A stretch of 64,000 nt of DNA, taken from assembly GCA_034667465.1 (NCBI GenBank), contig JAXDJV010000022.1, positions 62,001-126,000 of the forward strand. Direction: 5' to 3'. The stretch is from JAOBAU01 sp034667465 (GTDB lineage: Bacteria; Acidobacteriota; Thermoanaerobaculia; Gp7-AA8). The position numbers were made by a program, and so were the translations under genes. A model generated the notes under the pieces. That model was not told the origin of the DNA, did not search any database, and saw nothing but the letters and a program-made list of their open reading frames with translations. Every line of letters begins with the position of its first letter. Position 1 is the first letter of the stretch. Below, piece by piece: positions 39,087 to 48,916 of the stretch.

Positions 39087-41461
39087 CGAATGCTGTCGCT
39101 TCGTCCGCCGTCGTCGACGACGACCAGCTGATGCGTGCCGCGCTTCGGCCTGAGGAACATCCGCTGCGACGGCACGCCTGACGCGACGAGCACGCCGTCA
39201 TCGAACCAGAAGAGTTGCGCGGCGTCGCTGCTCTGCGCGGTGAGCAGAATCTCCTGAAACTCGAGCGGCGCGTCGCGGCGCAGGCGATACGGCGTCGCGC
39301 TGTCAGGAGAGACGATCTTCGGAGGCGCGTCGGTGGCGACGTCGCTGCAGCGCTTCGCGAGCGGCGGCAGCGCTTCGAACGGCTGCTCCTGCGCGCGCCA
39401 CCACGCCACGAGCTCCGGCGGCTGCACGGTGACGATCACGGTCCGGTGCGCGGTTTGCGAAACACAATCACCGGCCAGCCGTTCGCCGCTCTTCGCGTCG
39501 ACGAGCATGGCGCGATGCAGCTCGCACGCGCGAAGGTGCGTGCGATCGGGGATGTATTCGACGCGCGTTCGTTCGCGGCAGAACTCGGTCGGCAGCTGAT
39601 GGCTGATCGCGCAGACTTCGATCGTGGCGATGCCGAGGCCGTCGGGACGGCGAAGATGCGCATCGCCTTCGATCGCGCGGAAGAGATCGAAGAGCAGCGG
39701 CGCGGCGAACTCGGAGCCCGACATTCCTTTTTGTCCGTGACCGTCGAAGTTTCCGGCCCAGACGCCGATCGAATACCGCTCGGAGAATCCGACGCTCCAC
39801 GCATCGCGATGTCCATACGACGTGCCGGTTTTCCACGCGACCGCCGGCATCTCCCGCGCCATCTGCCACGCGCGCGGCATGTCCGGTCTCTTCACCTCGG
39901 CGAGCACGTCGGTCACGAGCGCGGTCGCTTCGCGTGAGAAGAGACGTGTGGGTTCCGTGTGCGCGCGGCGAAGCACGGTCGCCGGTCGATGCAGCCCGCC
40001 TTCCGCGAGCGTCGCGTAAAAGTTCGTCAGATCGACGAGCCGCACTTCGCCCGCGCCGAGAATCAGCGGCAGTCCGTAACGCGACGGATCGCGATCGAGC
40101 GACGTCAGTCCGCCGCGGCGCAGCAGCTTCACGAACTCCTCGACGCGCTCGCTCTGCAGCACGCGCACGGCCGGCGCGTTGAGCGATTGCACGAGCGCGT
40201 CGCGAACGGAAACGCGTCCGCGATACGTGCCGTCGTAATTTTCCGGGACGTAGCCGGCGTAATCGGTCGGGATGTCGAGCAGATACGAATCGGGGATCAG
40301 CAGTCCGTCGTCGAACGCCTTCGCATAGAGAAACGGTTTGAGTGTCGAGCCGGGCGATCGTCGCGCGGCGGCACCGTTGACCTGTCCCTGCCGCGCCGCT
40401 TCGAAGAACGACGCCGAGCCGACCATCGCCACAACTTCGCGGGTCCGATTGTCGATGACGACGACCGCGGTCTGCCCCACGCCGAACGCGCGCAGCGACG
40501 CGATGCGCGACGCCACCTGCTGCTCGGCGAGCCGCTGCACCCGGCGATCGAGCGTCGTGTAAACGCGCGCGCGGTCCCTCGCCTGCTGGACCGCGTAATC
40601 GCAAAAGTGCGGCGCGATAAACGGCGGCCTGCGTCGCTCAATCGGCAGCGGCTGGCGCATGGCCTGCTCGATTTGCGCGGATGAGAACGCGCCGCGATCG
40701 CGCAGCTGGCGAAGGACGCGATCGCGTGCGCGCGTCGCCGTGACGTGATCGCGCAGCGGATCGTAGCGATTCGGCGAACGCGGAAGCGTCGTCAGAAACG
40801 CGATCTCGCCGAGCGAGAGCTGCGACGGCGGCTTGCCGAAATAGAGATAGGCCGCGGCGCCGATCCCTTCGATGTTCGCGCCGTACGGCGCCATGTTCAC
40901 GTATGCCTCGAGCAGTTCGCGACGCGGGTGATGACGCACGAGCTGCAGTGCACGAAACGCTTCCTGCAATTTGCCGCCGACGGTTCGCGACTTCGGCTGC
41001 GACATCCGCGCGAGCTGCATCGGAACCGTCGACGCGCCGCTGACGACGCGACCTGTGCGGACGTTCGCAATCGCCGCGCGGCCGATGGCGATCGGGTTCA
41101 CGCCGGGATGCTTCCAGAACCACTGATCTTCCGAAACGACCAGCGCGCGGATGAGCTCCGGCGGCAGCTCATCGAGCGACACCGGAATGCGCATCTTCTG
41201 ATCGGCCGGCAGAATCATCCGAATCGGTTCGCCATCGCGATCGAAGACGACCGTGGCCGGCGGCCGATGCAGTCGCGCCTCCGGAAACGGCGTGAAGAAA
41301 TCGGCGATCGCGAAGAGCACAAAAGGAAGCCCGATCGTCATTCCGAGCGTAGCGAGGAACCTGCGCGGGCGGGGCACGATGCAGGCGACGCGCGCCCCGC
41401 ACGCCCGGATCCCTCGCTTCGCTCGGGATGACAGAACCGCTCGGGATGACATGGCGTTCAT
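39071..41461 (-). CDS. pbpC: Penicillin-binding protein 1C
   Basis: A bifunctional class A PBP of 796 aa from ATG 41461 (756 from ATG 41341). The glycosyltransferase domain shows EDQWFWKHPGVNP with the catalytic Glu. The transpeptidase domain has SPGSTLKPF (SxxK with the active Ser) and KTGTSYGHRDAW. The C-terminal 100-residue domain is the PBP1C-specific (BiPBP_C) tail. It starts in an ATGA overlap with the alpha-2-macroglobulin stop, the classical partner gene order. From ATG 41461 the first 40 residues are the translation of a REP-like palindrome (Arg/Ser-rich), followed by a hydrophobic segment (GLPFVLFAIADFF). Starting at 41341 would avoid that insert but lose the coupled start. PBP1C polymerises peptidoglycan; its precise need is unclear. 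Confidence 0.92.
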   Translation of the reverse strand: MNAMSSRAVLSSRAKRGIRACGARVACIVPRPRRFLATLGMTIGLPFVLFAIADFFTPFPEARLHRPPATVVFDRDGEPIRMILPADQKMRIPVSLDELPPELIRALVVSEDQWFWKHPGVNPIAIGRAAIANVRTGRVVSGASTVPMQLARMSQPKSRTVGGKLQEAFRALQLVRHHPRRELLEAYVNMAPYGANIEGIGAAAYLYFGKPPSQLSLGEIAFLTTLPRSPNRYDPLRDHVTATRARDRVLRQLRDRGAFSSAQIEQAMRQPLPIERRRPPFIAPHFCDYAVQQARDRARVYTTLDRRVQRLAEQQVASRIASLRAFGVGQTAVVVIDNRTREVVAMVGSASFFEAARQGQVNGAAARRSPGSTLKPFLYAKAFDDGLLIPDSYLLDIPTDYAGYVPENYDGTYRGRVSVRDALVQSLNAPAVRVLQSERVEEFVKLLRRGGLTSLDRDPSRYGLPLILGAGEVRLVDLTNFYATLAEGGLHRPATVLRRAHTEPTRLFSREATALVTDVLAEVKRPDMPRAWQMAREMPAVAWKTGTSYGHRDAWSVGFSERYSIGVWAGNFDGHGQKGMSGSEFAAPLLFDLFRAIEGDAHLRRPDGLGIATIEVCAISHQLPTEFCRERTRVEYIPDRTHLRACELHRAMLVDAKSGERLAGDCVSQTAHRTVIVTVQPPELVAWWRAQEQPFEALPPLAKRCSDVATDAPPKIVSPDSATPYRLRRDAPLEFQEILLTAQSSDAAQLFWFDDGVLVASGVPSQRMFLRPKRGTHQLVVVDDGGRSDSIRYRVE
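41336..41432. repeat. REP-like palindrome inside the pbpC N-terminus
   Basis: Left arm 41336-41361 (CGTCATTCCGAGCGTAGCGA plus GGAACC) and right arm 41407-41432 (GGATCCCTCGCTTCGCTCGG plus GATGAC) form an imperfect inverted repeat, with a GC-rich inner hairpin. An extra half-copy (CTCGGGATGAC) follows at 41440-41450. It is read in frame in the pbpC coding sequence if the coupled start at 41461 is used. Confidence 0.8.
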
Positions 41462-44400
41462 CGCTTCCTCACGATGAACACGCCGCGCTCGCCCACCGCG
41501 TGATTGGCGCGCGCGTACATCGCCTCCGCGAAGAGCGGCTGCTGCTGAAAGACGCCCGGTGTCACCGCGCGCAGCAGTGTGTAGAACGTCAGCGCGCCGG
41601 AGGCGGGAAGCTCGACAAAGTAGAGGACCTGATCGTCGCGGATGTCGACGTTGGTGCATTCGCTGCCGTCCGTCATCCACGGCAATTTCTCCGTCGTCTT
41701 CAGCCGCGGATTCTCGACTTCGAGTCCGGCCGGGATGAGGTTCTGCACGACGACGTTGTCGAGCCGGCCGTTGAGACTCTCGATCTTCATCACGCAGACG
41801 AGCAGTTCGCCCTGCATCACGCCGTTCGGATCGATCGGAGCTCCGTCGCGCGTGTGCAGCTCGCGCGTAACGCGGATGCCCGACGACTCGGGTTTGAACG
41901 CGCCCGCGGTCTTCACCCCGCGCGCGTCGAGCGAGTAGAACGCGGCGCCCGGCGTGTACGCGCCGTTCATCTTCACGCGGATCGTTCCCTCACCTTTGAT
42001 GTTGCGGAAGATGGCGGTGCGATTTTCGAACGTGCCGATGAGACGGTTGTCGAGGAAGACGGCGCCGGAGTACGGCGGCATCGCTTTCTGACGCTTGATG
42101 AACTGGCCGAGCGCGAGCAGCGTGAACGCCGATTCCTGCGTCGTCCAGTACGGCTCCGATGCATCGCGGCCGAGACGTTCGACGAGCGGCGCGATCCGTG
42201 CGTCGTTCGGCGAGGCGTCGAGAATCGCAAGCAGCAGCATGGCGCGGTTGCGGATTGCGGAGTCGAGGTTGTTGCCGGTCGTGCGCGCGACGTCGTCGAC
42301 GTCACGCAGTCCGCTCAGCAGCGTTTGAATCGCGACCGGATTGCCGACCGACGCATACGCGGCGGCGAGCAGCGCGCGACTTTCCGGGTGAAGGTTCGCC
42401 GCGTGATGCGCGCGAATGAAATCCATCGTGCCGAGGTCCGGCTTGCCGGCGCGAGCGAGGATGTAGAGCTCGTAGACGACGCGCTCGAGATCGACCTCGT
42501 CGTAGTCGGAACGCGCCTTCGCATCGCTGGCGATGAACGTGAGCGCGCGATCGTAAATCGGGGAATCGACCGGATGTCCGGCGCGGCGCGCCTCGACGAG
42601 GAAGTGCGTCGCGTACGCGCTCCCCCACGGATAAACGTTCTGGCCGTACGGCCACATCGAGAAGCCGCCGGAGTACGTCTGCATCGTGCCGAGGCGGCGA
42701 ATTCCTTCGTGCACCATCGCGGCCGATTCGTTGTTGCGGAACGCGTCGGGATCGAGCTCTTTCGCGATGTCGCTGAAGTAGATGAGCGGGAAAACGCTCG
42801 ACGTCGTCTGTTCGACGCAGCCGTACGGATAGTGCAGCAGATACTTCAGCTTTCCGCGGAAGCGGACGATCGGCAGCGGACTGACGACGAGCGTCCGCTC
42901 GACGGAACCGGGGACGAACGGCTTCACGAGCTCGGGACGGAACGTCGCCGCGTTTTCGGTGAACGGTCCCGCCACTTCGGCGGTTTCGAGCGGCAGATCC
43001 CAGCGAACCGGCACGTCGAATTTCGCGGAGGATTTTTCGCCGTTGCCGGAGGCGGTCGCGGAGAAGATGATCTCTCCCGGCTGACGGGGCGCGGTCAGCG
43101 AAAAGTACGCGGTCTTCTCAGTCGCGTTCGGAAGGTCAAGTTGTTGACGAGCGGCTCCTGTCAGTTCGACATTGAAACGTCCGGCGCGACCGGTGTCGTT
43201 GCGGACGGTGATCGGGATCGACACCTGATCGCCAACGCTGAGGAATCGCGGCACGGTCGGCAGGAGCGTGATCGGATCATGGACGCGCACCATCGCTTCG
43301 CTGCTGCCGAAGCGGCGGCCGCGATGCACGACGGCCATCACGCGAATGCCTCCCTGAAAATCGGGGATCGCGAACTCGGTGTGCACGCGGCCGTTCGCGT
43401 CGGCCTTGAGCGGTCCCGACCAGTACGAGACCGGCTTCGCGCGGCGGATCGAATCGGCGCGCACGTATTGCGCCTGCCCTTCTCCGCTCTCACTGCCGCC
43501 GGCGGCGGCTTTCCCTTTCGGTTTCACCTCCGGCAGTAGCTGCGCAAAGATGTCGTAGGTCGACGTGCCGAGGGCGAGCTTGCGATAGAACCACGAAAAC
43601 GGATCGGCGGTCTTCTGCGCGATCAGTTGCAGGATTCCTTCGTCGACCGCGGCGATCGTGACGATCGCGCCCGGCTCGGCTGTCACGTCGATCGGCAGCG
43701 TGCGATTCGCACGCAACTCGGCCGGCGCTTTGATTGCCGGTGCGACGCGGTTCGCGGTGCGATCGACATTGATCGGGATCGCACCGAATGCGCGTCCCGC
43801 TTCGCCCGGCTCGAGATCGCCGGCGGTGCGGACGAGCGTCGCGGTGACGTAGCCGTTCGGACGGAGATCGGCGGTGATCGGGATCGAGATCTTCGCGCTG
43901 TTGCCGGCGAGCGTTTCGACCGAGACGTAGTGGATACGATCGCGCTCGAGCGTGATCAGCAGCTTGCCGGCGAACGGTGCTTTCACCTGAACGATGGCGG
44001 TGTCGCCCGGCGCGTACTCGTCTTTGTCGAGGTCGAGCTGCAGGCGGCCGGGATTCTTCATCGCCCACGGCGAGTAGCCGCGGCCGCTCGCGTAGAACTC
44101 GACCGCTGCCGATGCGCCGGTGGCGGCGTCGGTGATGACGACGCGATACGAACCGTATTCGCGCGGCGTGAAGACGAACGAGCCGTGCGTCAGTCCGGCG
44201 GCGAGCGATTTCACGGCGAGCTGTCGCGTCTCGCGCGTCGTCACGTAATCGTATGAACCGCTGCTCGAACGGCGGAGCAGGCAGTGCCAGCGATCTTCGA
44301 GCAGCTCTGCGCGCAGGGTGCCGCTCGGCGCCGGCTTTTCGTCGTGGCCGACGGCGACCCACTCGAACGTCACGGCGCGGCCGGGATCGGGATATTTGTC

Positions 44401-46851
44401 GGGATCGCCGCCGCGGCGGACCCCCAGGTAGTACGGAACGGGGTGCACCGGAACGTGTGCGACCGCGGAGACGCCGCGCCCGCCCTGTTCCTGCACGCGC
44501 GCGACGACCAGCGCTTCGAGCGACGACGGAACCTGTAAGCCCGCGGGAATCGCAAAGCGGAACTGTTTCGCGCCGGCGGCATCGAGCGCGCCGCTGTCGG
44601 TGGCCAGCTCGCGCGATTCGAATTTGCGATCGTTGTTCGCGAACGTATAGCTCTCGAATCCTGCCGGCGTGAACTGCACCGGCATCAACCGGACGCGCGT
44701 TTCGACCGCGAGGTTCGCGGCGGGCGGACCGAAGAGATAGTTGCTGCCGACGTCGTAGATCAGATCGTCGCCCGGCGACGCATCCTTTTTCTTCGGACGG
44801 ATCTCGACCTTGATGCGATCGGGAACGAACTCCTCGACCTGAAAGCGATAGGTGCCGATGACTTCCGTACCGGCGATGACGTCGAGCCGATGGTGGCCGG
44901 TGCGCGCGTACGCAGGGAGCTTGATCGTGAACGGCGCGACGCCGCCGTCGCCGATGGTGAGTCGCGTACTTTCGCGCTCGTCGCTGCCGTCGAAATGTTT
45001 GGCGACGAGCGGCATTTGCGGCGGCGGTTGCAGCGCGCGATCGCGGACGACCGCGACTCCTTCAACGAGCTCGCCCGGACGATAGATGTCGCGCTCGGCG
45101 TAGACGAACGCGGAGTAGCCGGCGGCGGGCAGCTGATCGCCGGCGACGTCGAACGGCGAGATGTCGATCTCGCTTTTGTCGAAGTGGAGAAAGCTGTAAT
45201 CGCCGCCTTTCTGCAGCGTGATGATCAGCGGCTTCTTTTTGCCGAGGATCTTCGTGAGCCCTTTGAGGTGCCAGATGCCGCGCTCGTCGGTGCGGCCGGA
45301 AGCGAGCGTCTGGTTTTGCGTGCTGATGAGCGAGACCGCGGCGCCGTCGATCGGCGCGAGATCTTTGAACGACGACGCCCAGACGATCAGCTCGTCCTCC
45401 CCTTCTTTCGCGACGATGCCGATGTCGGTGATGAGGATCCAGCGGACCGACTGGTGATGCGCGTCGGCGATGGTGACGCGATAGAGACCGGGCTCCGCTT
45501 TCTTCACGTACGGCTCGAGCGAGATCGTCGTGACGATTTTCTTGTTGTGCGCCTTGTGGAGCGGCACGCGGCGATACGCGAGACGATCGCCGAGCGATTC
45601 GGAGACGCCGTAGATCGAGACGTCGCCGTTCTGATCGACGTCGGCGTCCTCGTCGTATTCGTAGTTGTACGAACCGTTGTTGTATTGATGTGTGAGCGCG
45701 TAGGCGATGTTGTTGCGATAGACGCGATCGACGGCGACCCAGGCGTCATCGACATTGACACTTTCGATGGCGACGTTTTTCCAGCCGCTTGCGGAGAGGA
45801 ACATCCCCTCGCTCTGAAAATCGAGCGAGTGAGCGAGGTCGGGAAAGGTGACGTCGGCGGCGTAATCGGCTTCGAGCGTGGCGTCGTCGGTGGCCGGCAA
45901 TCCTTTCGCGACGGCGACGTGATACGCGCTGCCGGGCGTGAACGCGCCGATGAGCTGGAGATCGTTTCCTTCGGCGCCGAGCTGGTACTTCACCGCAGGT
46001 GTGACGGTGACGAACTTCGACGCAACGTCGGGAGCGACGGCCGACGACAGCTCAATGCGCAGCGTCGATTCGTTCTGTCCCGATTTTCCCTCGACGTTGC
46101 GGACGACGAGCTTTTCGGAAGAGCCGAGCTTCACCTCCTGCACGTAATCGTTCTGCAGGATCGAGCCGCGAATGCAGCCGGCCAGCCCTTTCGAGATGAC
46201 GAGCTTCAGCGTCCGCTCGCTGTTCCGCTTTTGCAGCGGCCGGCTGCGAAACGAAATGTCGGCATTGCAGCCCGGCGGCGAGGCGATCTCGAGCGGCTGA
46301 TGGTCGTTGCCGTCGATCAGCTCGGCGCGCGTCACGAGCAGCTCCGGGTTGACGTCGTAGTTGAGATAGATGTCGCCCTGCAACACGACGATGTGGCGCG
46401 CGGCGTCGACGATCTCTTCGTTGGTGACGATGGAACGGACGATCAGGTCGTCGATGCGCACGCGCAGCTCGCCGTCGCCGCGAAAGCGCTGGCCGGCCGC
46501 GAGAAAGCGCGACTTGTTGAGCGTGATCGTGAACTGCGCGCCGGGGGCGAAGCCGCCGGCCGGCTCGAAGCGGAGGACGTTGTTCGTCCGCCAGCGCCAG
46601 ACGCCCTGCACGTTCGGGTCGATTGTGGCGGGCGGCGGCACGACGACGCGTCCGGCCTGAGCGACGGAGACCGGCCGATCGAAGGTGATGTCGACCCAGG
46701 CGCGCTGGCTTCGATCGAGCTGCACGTCGAAGACGCCGATCGAAGCGTCATCGGCGGGAGCCGCGGTGTGCTGCACGAGCTGCGCGATGGCCGTCACCCC
46801 CGCGATGAACGCGAGGACGACGCCGAGAGCAATGAGATTTCGCCGTTCCAT
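41458..46851 (-). CDS. Bacterial alpha-2-macroglobulin with thioester motif
   Basis: A 1797-aa protease-trapping protein. A signal anchor at residues 7-25 (no lipobox) should hold it at the inner membrane facing the periplasm. The macroglobulin domains run to about 1000. The bait region lies near 1120-1160 (the GSESGEGQAQYV stretch is a candidate). The thioester motif GCVEQ has its Cys near residue 1345, followed by the helical thioester domain and the C-terminal receptor-like domain. Bait cleavage by an invading protease would expose the thioester and capture it. Its stop overlaps pbpC; this pairing is known from E. coli yfhM-pbpC and suggests surveillance of periplasmic damage together with cell-wall repair. 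Confidence 0.93.
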   Translation of the reverse strand: MERRNLIALGVVLAFIAGVTAIAQLVQHTAAPADDASIGVFDVQLDRSQRAWVDITFDRPVSVAQAGRVVVPPPATIDPNVQGVWRWRTNNVLRFEPAGGFAPGAQFTITLNKSRFLAAGQRFRGDGELRVRIDDLIVRSIVTNEEIVDAARHIVVLQGDIYLNYDVNPELLVTRAELIDGNDHQPLEIASPPGCNADISFRSRPLQKRNSERTLKLVISKGLAGCIRGSILQNDYVQEVKLGSSEKLVVRNVEGKSGQNESTLRIELSSAVAPDVASKFVTVTPAVKYQLGAEGNDLQLIGAFTPGSAYHVAVAKGLPATDDATLEADYAADVTFPDLAHSLDFQSEGMFLSASGWKNVAIESVNVDDAWVAVDRVYRNNIAYALTHQYNNGSYNYEYDEDADVDQNGDVSIYGVSESLGDRLAYRRVPLHKAHNKKIVTTISLEPYVKKAEPGLYRVTIADAHHQSVRWILITDIGIVAKEGEDELIVWASSFKDLAPIDGAAVSLISTQNQTLASGRTDERGIWHLKGLTKILGKKKPLIITLQKGGDYSFLHFDKSEIDISPFDVAGDQLPAAGYSAFVYAERDIYRPGELVEGVAVVRDRALQPPPQMPLVAKHFDGSDERESTRLTIGDGGVAPFTIKLPAYARTGHHRLDVIAGTEVIGTYRFQVEEFVPDRIKVEIRPKKKDASPGDDLIYDVGSNYLFGPPAANLAVETRVRLMPVQFTPAGFESYTFANNDRKFESRELATDSGALDAAGAKQFRFAIPAGLQVPSSLEALVVARVQEQGGRGVSAVAHVPVHPVPYYLGVRRGGDPDKYPDPGRAVTFEWVAVGHDEKPAPSGTLRAELLEDRWHCLLRRSSSGSYDYVTTRETRQLAVKSLAAGLTHGSFVFTPREYGSYRVVITDAATGASAAVEFYASGRGYSPWAMKNPGRLQLDLDKDEYAPGDTAIVQVKAPFAGKLLITLERDRIHYVSVETLAGNSAKISIPITADLRPNGYVTATLVRTAGDLEPGEAGRAFGAIPINVDRTANRVAPAIKAPAELRANRTLPIDVTAEPGAIVTIAAVDEGILQLIAQKTADPFSWFYRKLALGTSTYDIFAQLLPEVKPKGKAAAGGSESGEGQAQYVRADSIRRAKPVSYWSGPLKADANGRVHTEFAIPDFQGGIRVMAVVHRGRRFGSSEAMVRVHDPITLLPTVPRFLSVGDQVSIPITVRNDTGRAGRFNVELTGAARQQLDLPNATEKTAYFSLTAPRQPGEIIFSATASGNGEKSSAKFDVPVRWDLPLETAEVAGPFTENAATFRPELVKPFVPGSVERTLVVSPLPIVRFRGKLKYLLHYPYGCVEQTTSSVFPLIYFSDIAKELDPDAFRNNESAAMVHEGIRRLGTMQTYSGGFSMWPYGQNVYPWGSAYATHFLVEARRAGHPVDSPIYDRALTFIASDAKARSDYDEVDLERVVYELYILARAGKPDLGTMDFIRAHHAANLHPESRALLAAAYASVGNPVAIQTLLSGLRDVDDVARTTGNNLDSAIRNRAMLLLAILDASPNDARIAPLVERLGRDASEPYWTTQESAFTLLALGQFIKRQKAMPPYSGAVFLDNRLIGTFENRTAIFRNIKGEGTIRVKMNGAYTPGAAFYSLDARGVKTAGAFKPESSGIRVTRELHTRDGAPIDPNGVMQGELLVCVMKIESLNGRLDNVVVQNLIPAGLEVENPRLKTTEKLPWMTDGSECTNVDIRDDQVLYFVELPASGALTFYTLLRAVTPGVFQQQPLFAEAMYARANHAVGERGVFIVRKR

Positions 46852-46944
46852 GATGGCTTACATAAGAAAGCCGGAATGGGGAACAGGAACGGCACAACAA
46901 AGGAAAGTGGATGCGCGTGTTGTGGCGGAATTGTGGCGGCGCCG

Positions 46945-48063
46945 TCAGTGCGTATGCGCGTGATCGTGGTCGTGGTCGTGATCATGCGCGCCGTGCGTGT
47001 GACCTTCCATCCCCGACTCGACCTGGGCGACGACCATGCGCGCCAGCGCTTCGAACGCTTTCGTGGCCGGTGACTCGGGGCGCAGCACGACGATCGGCTG
47101 GCCGCTGTCGCCGCCGACGACGACCTGCGGATCGATCGGAACCTCTCCCAGGAACGGGACGCCGAGCATCTCCGCGGTTTTCTTTCCGCCGCCATGGCCG
47201 AAGATCTCTTCGCGCTCGCCGCAATGGCGGCAGATGAAGTAGCTCATGTTCTCGATGAGACCGAGCACCGGCACGTTCACTTTGCGGAACATCGCCAGGC
47301 CTTTGCGCGCGTCGATCAAAGCGACGTCCTGCGGCGTGGTGACGACGACGGCGCCGGTCAGCGGCACCTTCTGTGTCAGCGTCAGCTGCGCGTCGCCGGT
47401 ACCGGGCGGGAGATCGATGATCAGGAAATCGAGCTCGCCCCACTTAACGTCGGTGAGGAACTGATCGAGCGCTTTCATCACCATCGGACCGCGCCAGATC
47501 ACCGGCGTGTCGGGATCGGTGATGAGGCCGAGCGACATTGTTTTGATGCCGTGGTTCTCCATCGGGATGATCTTCTCGTCGGCCTCATCGATCTGCGGAC
47601 GGCCTTCGATACCGAGCATCATCTGCTGCGACGGACCGTAGATGTCGGCGTCGAGGAGACCGACGGTGTAGCCGAGCCGGCGGAGGGAAAGCGCGAGGTT
47701 CGTCGAGACGGTCGACTTGCCGACGCCCCCCTTTCCGGACGCGACGGCGATCTTGTAGCGGACGCCTTCGAGAATGCCGCGCGCGCCGCCGGCCATGCCG
47801 GGAGCCGGCTGGTTGGTACGCGGCGCGACCTGCAGCTGAACGTCGACGGTTTCGACTCCGGCAAGCGTGCGGACTGCTGCTTCGGCATCACGGCGCAGCG
47901 TCGCGCCGACGGAAGGATTCTCGGTTTGAAAGTTGATGGCGAACGAGACGTGGCCGCCGTCGACTTTCACGTCGCGGACGAAACCGAATGAAACGATGTC
48001 GCGGGAAAGGCCGGGGAAGCGGACCTTCTTTAATGCTTCGAGCACCTCATCCTGACTGGGCAT
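46945..48063 (-). CDS. apbC: Mrp/ApbC-type Fe-S cluster carrier P-loop ATPase
   Basis: A 372-aa MRP/NBP35-family protein. An N-terminal MIP18/DUF59 domain (residues 1-80) precedes the P-loop GKGGVGKS near 110-117. The CxxC (CRHC) near 275 would bind a bridging Fe-S cluster in a dimer. ATG 48063 follows AAGGAG. It loads Fe-S clusters onto apoproteins. Unusual feature: the last 20 residues are a His/Asp-rich tail of alternating H-D and H-T that could bind Ni, Zn or Co. It overlaps the upstream LOG gene by 17 bp. Confidence 0.93.
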   Translation of the reverse strand: MPSQDEVLEALKKVRFPGLSRDIVSFGFVRDVKVDGGHVSFAINFQTENPSVGATLRRDAEAAVRTLAGVETVDVQLQVAPRTNQPAPGMAGGARGILEGVRYKIAVASGKGGVGKSTVSTNLALSLRRLGYTVGLLDADIYGPSQQMMLGIEGRPQIDEADEKIIPMENHGIKTMSLGLITDPDTPVIWRGPMVMKALDQFLTDVKWGELDFLIIDLPPGTGDAQLTLTQKVPLTGAVVVTTPQDVALIDARKGLAMFRKVNVPVLGLIENMSYFICRHCGEREEIFGHGGGKKTAEMLGVPFLGEVPIDPQVVVGGDSGQPIVVLRPESPATKAFEALARMVVAQVESGMEGHTHGAHDHDHDHDHAHTH

Positions 48064-48799
48064 CTTGTTTCTCCTTCTGGAAGCGCTCGAATGAGCTGCG
48101 GATGATCGGGATTGCTTCGTCCGACGACGGCACGATGCGGAGAACGTCGAGGTCGGTCGGGCTGGCAAGCCCGCGCTCGATCATCGTCGCATTCATCCAG
48201 TCGATCAGACCGGGCCACATTGTACCGACCAGGATCAGCGGATGCTCTTTCATGTGTTTGACCTGCAGGAGTTGCCAGACCATGAAGAGCTCGAGCGCCG
48301 TCCCGATGCCGCCCGGCATCACGATAAACGCGGAGGAGAGTCGGACGAAGTGATGCAGTCGTGAGAAGAACGTGCGGTGGCGAAAAACTTTGTCGACGAA
48401 CGGATTCGCCGACTCTTCGGTCGGCAGATGAATGGCGAGGCCGAATGAGCGCGAGCGGCTTTCTTTCTGTCCTTCGACCGCGCCGGCGTTGGCCGCTTCC
48501 ATCAGTCCCGGCCCGCCGCCGGTGACGATGTCGACGCCCATCCGCGCCAGCTCGAAGCTGAGCTTGCGAACCTCTTCGTAAATCGGATCGCCGCGCCGGA
48601 TGCGCGAGCTGCCGAAGATCGAGACGCGGTAATGCTCGACGCGATCGGGCTGAATCTGATCGAGATCGTTGATCGTCTCCCAAAGCTGATAGATCGCTTT
48701 GTCGAGGATGTGCGTCGGATCAACCGTCGGCCGGTTCTTCTTCGCCTCCGACTGTCTTAGAGCCTCTAGTTCGGGGGTTGTTGTTGTTGGTTTGGTCAT
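48047..48799 (-). CDS. LOG-family Rossmann-fold protein
   Basis: A 250-aa protein of the TIGR00730/lysine-decarboxylase-like (LOG) family. Signature motifs are GGGPGLMEAANAGA near 93 and PGGIGTALE near 160. Well-studied relatives are nucleoside-5'-monophosphate phosphoribohydrolases (cytokinin-activating enzymes), and the longer bacterial types may be nucleotide 5'-monophosphate nucleosidases (PpnN-like). ATG 48799 starts a short polar leader before the fold. The gene is co-directional with Mrp and overlaps it. Confidence 0.88.
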   Translation of the reverse strand: MTKPTTTTPELEALRQSEAKKNRPTVDPTHILDKAIYQLWETINDLDQIQPDRVEHYRVSIFGSSRIRRGDPIYEEVRKLSFELARMGVDIVTGGGPGLMEAANAGAVEGQKESRSRSFGLAIHLPTEESANPFVDKVFRHRTFFSRLHHFVRLSSAFIVMPGGIGTALELFMVWQLLQVKHMKEHPLILVGTMWPGLIDWMNATMIERGLASPTDLDVLRIVPSSDEAIPIIRSSFERFQKEKQDAQSG

Positions 48800-48840
48800 C
48801 GGTGGTGAATGGCAGCGAGAGTTGTGCCTGTGGGGAGCCA

Positions 48841-48916
48841 GGCATGGGTAATGAGGCATGAGGTATGAGTAAAAGCTTCTACTCATGCCTCATACCTCAT
48901 GCCTCATGCCTCATGC
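48841..48916. repeat. ATGAGGC-type tandem-arm palindrome
   Basis: The left arm (48841-48869) ends in tandem ATGAGGC units. The right arm (48882-48916) is a longer run of GCCTCAT units, so several pairing registers are possible; 48851-48869 matches 48890-48908 perfectly over 19 nt. The loop side AAAAGCTTCTACTCATGCC is shared with the copies at 5022 and 14360. It lies between the SPOR gene's stop and the LOG gene's start, both on the minus strand. Confidence 0.75.

Noticed and set aside
41428..43539. 703-codon plus-strand open frame opposite the macroglobulin gene
   Set aside because: It is Arg-rich, has no domain or ribosome site, and lies entirely opposite a gene with clear macroglobulin motifs; such shadows are expected at this G+C content.
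44890..47073. 727-codon plus-strand open frame
   Set aside because: Antisense to the macroglobulin and Mrp genes, low-complexity Arg/Asp/Val composition, no recognisable motif.
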